NCBI RefSeq assembly: GCF_008122505.1
Contig: NZ_VSSB01000001.1
Coordinates: 914,891-978,890 of the forward strand
From: Agromyces mariniharenae
Lineage (GTDB): Bacteria; Actinomycetota; Actinomycetes; Actinomycetales; Microbacteriaceae
Direction: 5' to 3'
Length of the DNA: 64,000 nucleotides
Shown here: piece after piece, positions 25,271-32,536 of the stretch
Layout of the letters: the number at the start of each line of letters is the position of its first letter
Position numbering within the stretch: position 1 is the stretch's first letter
Notes under the pieces: model-generated
Told to the model about the DNA's origin: nothing
Database searches by the model: none
The model's input: only the letters and a program-made list of their open reading frames with translations
Translations under genes and position numbers: made by a program

Positions 25271-26005
25271 TCAGCGGTCCAGTTCCTCGAGCTGCAGCGC
25301 GTAGAGCCGGGCGACCACCTGCGCGCACCGCACGATCTCGTCGGCGGCCGCGTCGTCGATGATGCCCGACGTCAGGATCGCCTCGAGGTCGCCGGTGTGC
25401 GCGCCGTCCGCCTCCTGGTGGTACTGCATGAAGTGCACCTGGTTGTCGGCGAGCCCGAGCACCTCCTGGAATCGAGCGGCCCACCCCGCGGCGCGCTTCG
25501 CACCGAGCCCCTCGATGATGAACATCGCGCCGAGGAGCCCGACCGGGTTGGGCTGGTCCGCGTAGTGGAACATGTAGCCCGAGAGCGCCTCGGAGCCGAG
25601 GTTCTTGCGGCCGCTGCGCAGTTCGTCGAGCGAGCCGCCGATGGCGACGTAGTCGCGCTCGAGCATGAGGTAGTCGCGGTGCTCCTCCTCGGCGTGCTTG
25701 ATCGCCGCCGCCCGCAGCGTGAAGTGCTCGATGTCGAAGTTGGATGCCGCGCGCGAGATCCATGGCGACCCGTCGACGACCTGCTGGCGCAGGTTGAAGA
25801 GCAGTCGCTCGTAGTCGCGGATGGTCACCGTGCCGTCGGCGAGTCGCTGCAGGATCGGCACCTGGTCGAGACGCTCCTCGAGCTCGATCCACACCTCGGC
25901 GAGCCGGTCGGCGAGCGTGCCGGCGTCGGCGCCCGCGTCGGCGAGCGGCGCGGCGGAGCCGGAGGTCGTGGCGTCGGCGGTCGTGGTGGTCGTCGTGTCG
26001 GTCAT
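25271..26005 (-). CDS. Iron-containing redox enzyme, haem-oxygenase-like di-iron fold
   Basis: A 244-residue helical protein of the TenA/haem-oxygenase-like di-iron oxidase (HDO) class. Metal ligands are visible: HAEEEH at 104-109, Glu165 in FIIEGLG, and the H-x3-D-x2-H motif at His196, Asp200 and His203 (YHQEADGAHTGD). The first ~30 residues are a Thr/Ala/Asp-rich tail. Known HDO enzymes (e.g. UndA, SznF) use O2 to cleave or oxidise fatty acids or amines. It starts inside the ketosynthase stop (ATGA overlap, 26002-26005), so it very likely acts on the ketosynthase product or substrate. The reaction is not known. Confidence 0.85.
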   Translation of the reverse strand: MTDTTTTTTADATTSGSAAPLADAGADAGTLADRLAEVWIELEERLDQVPILQRLADGTVTIRDYERLLFNLRQQVVDGSPWISRAASNFDIEHFTLRAAAIKHAEEEHRDYLMLERDYVAIGGSLDELRSGRKNLGSEALSGYMFHYADQPNPVGLLGAMFIIEGLGAKRAAGWAARFQEVLGLADNQVHFMQYHQEADGAHTGDLEAILTSGIIDDAAADEIVRCAQVVARLYALQLEELDR

Positions 26006-27144
26006 GTCGATGCTCCTTGCTGATCGGGTGGGGCGACCACGGTGAGGTGGGCGAAGGCGAACGAGAACCGGCCGGATTCGGGCACGGCCAGCAGCACGGT
26101 CTCGCCGGGCGCGAATCGGCCCGAGCGCCACGCCTCCTCGAGGGCGATGAAGATGCTCGCCGACCCGGTGTTGCCGCGCGTCTCGAGGTTCGAGAACCAG
26201 CGGTCGGTGTCGAGCGTCGGGATGCGGCGGCGCAGCCCGTCGAAGGCGAGGTCGCGGAAGACGTTGGTGCTGTAGTGGCAGATCACGTGGTCGAGGTGCG
26301 AGACGTCGACCAGCCCGATGTCGACGAGCTCCTCGAACTGCTTCAGTCCAGCGTCGGCGAGCTCGTCGAGCATGCTCACGTCCTGCCGGATCACGAACAT
26401 GCCGGATGCCGCGGCGTCGGCGAGGTCGACGTCCTGCCACGTGCCACCGACGACGGGCGCGGGGCCGTCCATGCCGGCGCGCATGCACACGTCGTGCTCG
26501 TGGGCGAGCGAGACGTGGCGCACCCAGTCGAGTCGCAGCGACGGCCTGGCCGGATGCGGCTGGAACTCGACCACCACGGCCCCGGCGCCGTCGGAGAGCA
26601 TCCAGCGCAGGAAGTGCGAGTCCATGCCGGCGCGGATGCCGTCGAAGCGACGCTGCCGCAGGCTGCGGCTCGCCAGCTCCGAGCCGACGACCGCGGCGCG
26701 CGGGTGGTCGCCGAGCCTGATCTTGCTCGCCGCGGCATCCAGCGCGGCGAGGCTCGACGCGCACACGCCCGACGCGGTGAGCAGCTGCATCGGCCCGCCG
26801 CCGAGGCGCCCGTGCACCATCGACGCGAACCCGGGCACGAGCACGTCGCCCATGGTCGTCGCGCACGCCAGCATCCGCAGGTCGGATGCCGCGATCCCCC
26901 GATCGTCGAGCGCGGCGCGGAGCGCCTTGACGGCGAGCTCCTCGTTGAGCTCGGTGGGCTCGCCCTGCTCGTCGAGGGCGTAGTGCCGCTGCCGGATGCC
27001 GTTCGCCTGGAGCACGCGGCGGCGGATGCGCTCGGTGACCGCGTCGTCGCCGCCGAGCCGCGCCGCGATGCCGTCGTTGTCGACCGGATCACCCGGAAGA
27101 TACGAGCCGAAGCCCGTGAGGTAAGCGGTCGCCGTCGCACCCAT
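26002..27144 (-). CDS. Beta-ketoacyl synthase III, StlD/DarB-like
   Basis: A 380-residue thiolase-fold ketosynthase. The catalytic triad is intact: Cys128 in TASGVCASSLAALDAA, His in DHVICHYSTNVFRD, and Asn in ETRGNTGSASIFIALEEAWR. Length and the N-terminal GFGSYLPGDPVDNDGI pattern place it with KAS III relatives, closest in my judgement to the StlD/DarB ketosynthases that join two acyl chains into cyclohexanediones or dialkylresorcinols, and not housekeeping FabH. TAAGGT (27157-27152) lies seven bases before the ATG, so it has its own leaderless promoter. The downstream di-iron protein and the 283-residue protein are coupled to it. Confidence 0.85.
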   Translation of the reverse strand: MGATATAYLTGFGSYLPGDPVDNDGIAARLGGDDAVTERIRRRVLQANGIRQRHYALDEQGEPTELNEELAVKALRAALDDRGIAASDLRMLACATTMGDVLVPGFASMVHGRLGGGPMQLLTASGVCASSLAALDAAASKIRLGDHPRAAVVGSELASRSLRQRRFDGIRAGMDSHFLRWMLSDGAGAVVVEFQPHPARPSLRLDWVRHVSLAHEHDVCMRAGMDGPAPVVGGTWQDVDLADAAASGMFVIRQDVSMLDELADAGLKQFEELVDIGLVDVSHLDHVICHYSTNVFRDLAFDGLRRRIPTLDTDRWFSNLETRGNTGSASIFIALEEAWRSGRFAPGETVLLAVPESGRFSFAFAHLTVVAPPDQQGAST

Positions 27145-27233
27145 GGTGATGACCTTAAGGCACGCGGCCGCCCTCGTCTGACACCTGTGCAGGGCGCATC
27201 AGTCGACGTACACCGGTGCGTCGGCGGGCACCG

Positions 27234-28583
27234 CTACGGCGTCCACCACGGTCGCAGCGGCAGGTCGCCCACGCCGCCGTGCTCGTCGGCGTTCACCGCG
27301 AGCACCTGGTGCAGCTGGATGCCGCCACGCTCGAACTGGAGCCGCGACCCGGCCATGTAGAGCCCCCACACCTTCGCCTTCTCGAGGCCGACCTCCTCGA
27401 CCGCCTCGTCCCAGTGCGCGACGAGGTTGGCGCACCAGTCCCGGAGGGTCAGCGCGTAGTGCGGGCGCAGGTTCTCCTCGTGCAGCACCTCCAGCCCGGC
27501 ATCCTGCGCCTCGGTGATGATGCGCCCCGAGCCGGTGAGCTCGCCGTCGGGGAACACGTAGCGGTCGATGAACCCGTGAGTCGACGGCTCGGTCCTGTTC
27601 TCGGGGCGCGTGATGCAGTGGTTGAGCAGCAGCCCGCCCGGCCGCAGCCGCGACCGCAGGAACCGGAAGTACTGCTTGTAGTTCCGCACGCCGATGTGCT
27701 CGAGCAGCCCGATCGACGACACCGCGTCGAAGCCCGACTCGCGGATGTCGCGGTAGTCGCCGAAGCGCGCCTCGGCCAGGTCGGCGAGCCCCTCCTCGAC
27801 GATCGCCCGCTGCGCCCACGTCGCCTGCTCCTCCGACAGGGTGACGCCGACCGCGCGGACGCCTCGACGGGCGGCGTACCGGACCATGCCGCCCCAGCCG
27901 CATCCGACGTCGAGCAGTCGGTCGCCCGGCGTCAGCCGAAGCTTCTCGAACACCAGGCGGTACTTGTTCTCCTGCGCCTCGTCGAGGGATGCCTCGGCGC
28001 GCGGGTAGCACGCGCAGGTGTAGGTCATCGACGGCCCGAGCACCCACTGGTAGAAGGTGTTCGACACGTCGTAGTGGTAGTGGATCACCTCGGCGTCGCG
28101 CGCCTTGCTGTGCCGGCGTCCGGTGCCGAGGCGCCGCCAGCGCGGCGGCACCTCCTGCGGCGGCGGTGCGATCGGGCGCAGGTGCTCGACGCCGACGGAC
28201 CGCACGATCCGGGCCATCGTCTTCGGCGGCGGCATCCGGAACACCAGCTCGTCGGCGAGCGCCTTGAGCAGCTCGTACGGATCGCCGGGGTGCACGCCGT
28301 GGATCTCGATGTCGCCGGCGATGTAGGCCCGGGCGAGGCCGAGGTCGCCGCGGGCGGTGGCGAGGTAGGTGGTGCCGCGGGGCGATGTGAGCTCGAGCCC
28401 GAAGGGGGCGTCCTCGGGACCGGCCGAGCTGCCGTCGTATGCGGTGAACCGCAGCGGCAGCCGACCCCTGGCGAGCAGCTCGAGGATCTCGGCCAGCGTG
28501 AGCTTGCCGTCGTCCGCGCGGGCCTCAGTGTCGGATGCCGCCGGCTCGGCCGTCTCGGGCGCCCGGTCCTTGAACGTCGTCAT
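27234..28583 (-). CDS. tmsB: Cyclopropane-fatty-acyl-phospholipid synthase-type methyltransferase (TmsB-like)
   Basis: A 449-residue S-adenosylmethionine-dependent methyltransferase acting on unsaturated acyl chains of phospholipids. The N-terminal domain (LPLRFTAYDGSSAGPEDAPF) and TYLATARGDLGLARAYIAGD are typical of CFA synthases; the SAM motif is RLLDVGCGWGGMVRYAARRG and the bicarbonate/active-site region has HYDVSNTFYQWVLG and CACYPRAEASLDEAQ. It overlaps by four bases (ATGA, 28580-28583) the upstream FAD oxidoreductase, the arrangement of tmsA-tmsB (bfaA-bfaB), which make 10-methyl branched fatty acids from oleate: TmsB forms the 10-methylene intermediate. The symbol rests on this pairing. 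Confidence 0.85.
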   Translation of the reverse strand: MTTFKDRAPETAEPAASDTEARADDGKLTLAEILELLARGRLPLRFTAYDGSSAGPEDAPFGLELTSPRGTTYLATARGDLGLARAYIAGDIEIHGVHPGDPYELLKALADELVFRMPPPKTMARIVRSVGVEHLRPIAPPPQEVPPRWRRLGTGRRHSKARDAEVIHYHYDVSNTFYQWVLGPSMTYTCACYPRAEASLDEAQENKYRLVFEKLRLTPGDRLLDVGCGWGGMVRYAARRGVRAVGVTLSEEQATWAQRAIVEEGLADLAEARFGDYRDIRESGFDAVSSIGLLEHIGVRNYKQYFRFLRSRLRPGGLLLNHCITRPENRTEPSTHGFIDRYVFPDGELTGSGRIITEAQDAGLEVLHEENLRPHYALTLRDWCANLVAHWDEAVEEVGLEKAKVWGLYMAGSRLQFERGGIQLHQVLAVNADEHGGVGDLPLRPWWTP

Positions 28584-29959
28584 CGTCGTTGCACCGCCTT
28601 CGCGTAGAGGTCGAGGAGTCGCCCGTCGGGGTCGTAGCGCCCCTTCACCCCGCGGTAGGCGTCGCCACCGTACCGCGCGTCGAACTCCTCGCGGGAGTAG
28701 TAGGCATCGGAGTAGAGCGACTTGTGGCCGTCGAGCTCATCGACCACCCGCTCGATGCGCCGGTTCGTCTCGCCTTCGGTCGCCCCGATCGGCACCGTCG
28801 ACCAGAAGCCGACGTTGACATAGGTCTCGCGCGGTCGCAGCGGGTAGAGCGTCCAACCGTCGTCGTCCCGCATGCGCACCGGGCAGAGCCAGATCGGCTC
28901 GATCGGCACGTTCGCCAGGAACCAGTCGAGGAACTCGACGGTCCGCCCGATCGGCACCTCGATGTCCTGGATCACCCATTCCCGCGGTGGGCGACGCTTG
29001 AGCCGCTCGAGCGCGTCGGCGATGCCGTACCGCCGCGCGATCCGCATCAGCTTCCAGTACGAGCGGCTGCGCCGGTATCGACGGGGCCAGAGCCGGCGAA
29101 CGAGCGGATGCTGCGCGCCGAACCCTTCCGAGCACCAGAACCAGTCGGTGTCCCACCGCCACAGGTAGTCGTGGATCGTCAGGCGGTCGTGGATCGCCCC
29201 GTCGTCGTGCTGGATGGAGCGGTAGAAGATCCGCTGCCGGGTGTAGTCGCTCACCGGGCCGGATGCCGCGGTCTGCGTGCCGAGGCAGAGGTAGCTCTCG
29301 TCGGCGCTGAACACGACGCCGTCGAGGTAGTCGACGCGAACGCCGTCGTGCGCTCCGGTCTCGACGATCCGATCCATCGTGGCTGCGAGCTCGTCGAGGG
29401 CGTGGAAGCGCAGGTGCGTGAGCGCCACGAAGGGCTGCACGGGTTCGAGCTCGATGCGCAGGCGCACCGCGTAGCCGAGCGTGCCGTAGGAGTTGGGGAA
29501 CGCGCGGAACAGGTCGGGATGCTCATCGGGCGACGTGGTGACGAGCTCGCCGGCCCCGGTGAGGATGTCGAGCTCGAGCACCGACTCATGCGGCATCCCG
29601 TTGCGGAACGAGGCGGACTCGATGCCGAGGCCGGTGACCGCACCCCCGAGCGTGATGGTCTTCAGCTGCGGCACGACGAGGGGCGTGAGCCCGTGCGGGA
29701 GCGTCGCGGCGACGAGGTCCTCGTAGGTGCACATGCCCGCGACATCGGCCGTGCGGGCCTCGGGGTCGACCGCGATGACGTGCGTCAGCCCCGAGGTGTC
29801 GAGCCCCGCGGCATCCGCCCGGACCCGCGGCCGGAACAGGTTGGACGTCGGCTTCGCGAGCCGAACCGCGGATGCCTCGGGCAGCGCCCGATAGCTTGCG
29901 AGGAGCCGCTCCACGCCGTCGGCGTGGGCGGAGCGTGCGTCGGTCTCGCGAACGGACAC
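28580..29959 (-). CDS. tmsA: FAD-binding oxidoreductase (TmsA-like, 10-methylene acyl reductase)
   Basis: A 459-residue flavoprotein of the vanillyl-alcohol-oxidase/DWARF1-like type. The FAD_binding_4 domain shows GMCTYEDLVAATLPHGLTPL, VPQLKTITLGGAVTGLGIES and SYGTLGYAVRLRIELEPV; the C-terminal cap has tryptophan-rich IWLCPVRMRDDDGWTLYPL and YVNVGFW. In the known tmsAB system this enzyme reduces the 10-methylene chain made by TmsB to a 10-methyl (tuberculostearic-type) chain. The GTG start at 29959 lies six bases after TACCGT (29971-29966), a leaderless promoter. It is the first gene of the pair. Confidence 0.85.
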   Translation of the reverse strand: MSVRETDARSAHADGVERLLASYRALPEASAVRLAKPTSNLFRPRVRADAAGLDTSGLTHVIAVDPEARTADVAGMCTYEDLVAATLPHGLTPLVVPQLKTITLGGAVTGLGIESASFRNGMPHESVLELDILTGAGELVTTSPDEHPDLFRAFPNSYGTLGYAVRLRIELEPVQPFVALTHLRFHALDELAATMDRIVETGAHDGVRVDYLDGVVFSADESYLCLGTQTAASGPVSDYTRQRIFYRSIQHDDGAIHDRLTIHDYLWRWDTDWFWCSEGFGAQHPLVRRLWPRRYRRSRSYWKLMRIARRYGIADALERLKRRPPREWVIQDIEVPIGRTVEFLDWFLANVPIEPIWLCPVRMRDDDGWTLYPLRPRETYVNVGFWSTVPIGATEGETNRRIERVVDELDGHKSLYSDAYYSREEFDARYGGDAYRGVKGRYDPDGRLLDLYAKAVQRR

Positions 29960-30005
29960 GCCCCCACGGTAGTCCGCCCGTCCGGCGCCCGCACTCCCTC
30001 TCCGG

Positions 30006-30440
30006 CTAGATGAATCCGTCGTAGTCGCGACGCACGACGCTCGAATGGATCCAGTCGATGAGCGTGATGTAGTCCCACACGGGCCGGCCTGTCGCGTCCT
30101 GGATCTGCTTGGCGTACGGCGGCATGTCGCTGCACTCGAGCAGCAGGGCGCCGATCTCGGGATGGTCGGTCACCAACCGCACGGCCGTGCCGACCACCTC
30201 GCCCCGCACCTGGTCGAGGTCCATCCAACCCTGGTCTTCGAGGATCGCGCCGCGGAACCCGGGGCTGTGTTCCATGCCGGCCACGACGATCGGCGCGTCC
30301 TCGCGGATGCCCACCCCTGTCAGCATGCGCTGGTCGAGACTGCTCTGCTTCGCGCAGAGGATGCCCAGCCGCTGTCGGGGCTGCAGCGCGCCCAGCAGCA
30401 TCGGAACCTGGCACAGGCTCGACAGGAATACCTCGCGGGA
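30006..30440 (-). pseudogene. 5'-truncated aspartate/glutamate racemase-family remnant
   Basis: The open frame encodes the C-terminal half of an Asp/Glu racemase-family protein (usual length about 210-230 residues): FLSSLCQVPMLLGALQPRQR, LGILCAKQSSLDQRML, ALLLECSDMPPYAKQIQ with the second catalytic Cys, and DYITLIDWIHSSVVRR. Upstream, the frame is closed by TGA at 30443-30441 right before SREVFLSSL; the N-terminal half with the first catalytic Cys is missing. An ATG at 30401 would give 131 residues, but that would be only half a domain. Probably inactive. Confidence 0.7.
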
Positions 30441-30485
30441 TCAGACCCTGATCCACGGTACAAGGGGATCGTGTCGGCGAGGCGC

Positions 30486-30514
30486 TTGACCACCCTCACC
30501 AGCCGTCCTACCGT
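30486..30514 (+). promoter_or_regulatory. Sigma-70-type promoter for the DUF3237 gene
   Basis: TTGACC (30486-30491), a 17-bp spacer and TACCGT (30509-30514) make the best full -35/-10 promoter I found. The GTG start codon follows seven bases after the -10, so the transcript would begin at or next to the start codon. Confidence 0.65.
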
Positions 30515-30521
30515 GGGCCGC

Positions 30522-30962
30522 GTGCGGCTCGAGCATCTCTACCGACTCCGGTTCGTCTACCCGCACGGCCGGGCGGTCGACCTCGAGGGCGGCTGGCAGC
30601 AGCACTTCTACCTCGCCGAGGGGACGTGCGAGGGCGTCCTGACCGGCCGATTCCGAGCGGCGAACGCCCCGCTGCGGCGGACGGATGCCGGTCCGTTCCT
30701 GCCCGACATCCGAGGAGTGATCGAGACGGATGATGCCGCCACGATCATGTTCGAGTCCCACGGGTACGGGCGGGCCCACCCGGTCGGGTCACGGCAGGTC
30801 GTCGGCACGGTCCTGCATCTGAGCGATCACCCCGTCTACCGCCGGCTGAACGACGTCGTGTGCGTGTGCGTCGGCGAGGTGCGATCCGGGAGCGAACCCG
30901 ATGCCGGGCCGCAGCTCGTCCTGGATGTCGCCGAGCTGATCTGGGAGCCGATCGGGGACTGA
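30522..30962 (+). CDS. DUF3237 family protein
   Basis: A 146-residue protein of the DUF3237 family, predicted beta-barrel proteins of unknown function. Typical blocks are LEHLYRLRFVYPHGRAVDLEG, EGTCEGVLTGRFRAANAPLR and TDAGPFLPDIRGVIETDDAA. The GTG at 30522 is chosen because it sits seven bases from a good -10 element; a GTG at 30513 would overlap that element. It is divergent from the decayed racemase, with the promoter in the short gap between. Confidence 0.82.
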   Translation: MRLEHLYRLRFVYPHGRAVDLEGGWQQHFYLAEGTCEGVLTGRFRAANAPLRRTDAGPFLPDIRGVIETDDAATIMFESHGYGRAHPVGSRQVVGTVLHLSDHPVYRRLNDVVCVCVGEVRSGSEPDAGPQLVLDVAELIWEPIGD

Positions 30963-31008
30963 ACGACGAGGAATTCCACGGAGGTGCCGGCGGACGACGC
31001 TGCGGCGC

Positions 31009-31410
31009 TCAGGGTGCGCGCAGTGCCTCGAAGGGCGCGATCGGAACGACCCCCTCAACGCGGCGCGCGAGATCGGCGTCGAGGGTGATGAAGGCGTCGG
31101 CCTGCAGCTGTGCGACGGCCACGTATTCGGCCGTCGTCGTGTCATCCCATCCGAGCTGCTCGGCGATCTTCCACGCGACGGCGCGTGAGACCCGGTCGCC
31201 GAGGAGGCGCACCCGCATGGACGAGAGCCGGTCCAGTCGCATGCGAGCGGAATCGTGCCCGAGCTCGCCTCGGCGCACCGCACGATACAGCTGCGACAGC
31301 ACCTGCGAGCGGAGCACGTTCGGTGCGACCAGTTGGTGGCCCTCGGCGACCGGAAGATCCTCTTCGATGAGCCGCAATGCCGTGAGGACGTCGATCCCGA
31401 ACCGTGTCAT
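31009..31410 (-). CDS. PIN-domain protein (VapC-like)
   Basis: A 133-residue PIN-fold protein, probably a ribonuclease or nucleic-acid-binding protein. The acidic active-site set is partly visible: Asp7 near the start (FGIDVLTALRL), Asp/Thr in GWDDTTTAEYVAVAQL and Asp in ADAFITLDADLARRV. It resembles toxin-type PIN proteins, yet no antitoxin gene precedes or follows it; 113 bp upstream are non-coding and contain a tRNA-like fragment. It is an orphan, perhaps the survivor of a toxin-antitoxin pair or solitary by nature. Confidence 0.75.
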   Translation of the reverse strand: MTRFGIDVLTALRLIEEDLPVAEGHQLVAPNVLRSQVLSQLYRAVRRGELGHDSARMRLDRLSSMRVRLLGDRVSRAVAWKIAEQLGWDDTTTAEYVAVAQLQADAFITLDADLARRVEGVVPIAPFEALRAP

Positions 31411-31523
31411 GACCCAGCGCCCCCAAGCAGTCCCCGTGTGTCGACCACGCTACGGCCGAACACCGTGGAGTGCATCCGGTGTCGTAGGTTGCCGACGGTT
31501 CGATTCCGCGACCCACCGCGACC

Positions 31524-32459
31524 TCACCGGGCCGCCTCCGCGAGTCGCATGGTGTCTCCCGCACGCGCTGCGAACGCCGTCGCGGTGGTCGCGATCGTGC
31601 GCTGCATGACGTCGACCGCGGCGGTGGGCGCGACATCCGCGGGCCGCGCGAGGGTGATCGTGCGGGTGAGCGTCGGTTCCTCGAGCCGCACCGATCGCAG
31701 GCCCGGGCGGTCGATGAGCACCATCGCGGGAACGATCGCGACCCCCAGCCCGCGCTCGACGAACCGCAGCACCGCGTCCATCTCGGCCCCCTCGAGCACG
31801 ACCTCGGGGGTGAGGTTCGCCGTGCGGAACGCGGCATCCGTCGTGCTGCGCAGGTCGTACGTCGAGCTGAAGACGATCTGGGGCAGCTCGGCGACCTTGA
31901 CCAGCCTGATCGCGTCGCCGGCGGCGACCGGCGGTGCTGCGGCGGATGACACGACGACGAGCTCCTCGACGAGCAGCGGCGTCACGGTGAACCGCTCGGC
32001 GGTCACGGCATCCGATGTCGTGATGAGCGCGAGGTCGAGCTCGCCGCCCCCGAGCTCGTCGAGCAGCCGGCGCGAGCCCTGCTCGGAGAGGTGCAGCTCG
32101 ATGCCCGGATGCTCCGCGTGGAACGCGCTGAACACCTCGGCGACGAGGCTGATGCAGAGGGTCGGCGTCGCGCCGAGCCGCACACGGCCGCGCTCGAGGC
32201 CCGCGAGCTCGGCGAGCTCGCGACGCACCGAGTCGGCGTCGGCGAGCATGCGGCGTGCGAGCGGCAGCAGCGACTGACCCGCGACCGTCAGCGTGCTGCC
32301 GCCGCGGGCGCGGTGGAACAGCTCGGCGCCGAGATCCTGCTCGAGTGCGGCGATCTGTCGGCTCAGCGAGGGCTGGGCGAGGTACAGCTCCTCGGCGGCG
32401 CGGGTGAAGTTGCCGAACTTCGCCACCTCGACGAAGCTGCGCAGTTGCTCGAGGTTCAT
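31524..32459 (-). CDS. LysR-family transcriptional regulator
   Basis: A 311-residue LysR regulator. The winged HTH is at residues 1-60 (LRSFVEVAKFGNFTRAAEEL, AQPSLSRQIAALEQDLGAEL), followed by an effector domain with GLGVAIVPAMVL near residue 235. It is divergent from the lone SdhA/FrdA-like flavoprotein gene, 77 bp away, and most likely activates or represses that gene. The effector may be a dicarboxylate by context, which is inference. The intergenic region has T-N11-A-like candidates but none stands out. Confidence 0.92.
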   Translation of the reverse strand: MNLEQLRSFVEVAKFGNFTRAAEELYLAQPSLSRQIAALEQDLGAELFHRARGGSTLTVAGQSLLPLARRMLADADSVRRELAELAGLERGRVRLGATPTLCISLVAEVFSAFHAEHPGIELHLSEQGSRRLLDELGGGELDLALITTSDAVTAERFTVTPLLVEELVVVSSAAAPPVAAGDAIRLVKVAELPQIVFSSTYDLRSTTDAAFRTANLTPEVVLEGAEMDAVLRFVERGLGVAIVPAMVLIDRPGLRSVRLEEPTLTRTITLARPADVAPTAAVDVMQRTIATTATAFAARAGDTMRLAEAAR

Positions 32460-32536
32460 ATCGATAGCCTACGCGCATCGTAAACAGGCTGAAAATGCAT
32501 TGGAGTAATACCCGAGGCATGCTTATCGTGGAGCGC

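Noticed and set aside
31009..31410. Complete VapBC toxin-antitoxin module
   Set aside because: Only the PIN protein is present; no antitoxin-sized ORF with a ribosome-binding site lies on either side.
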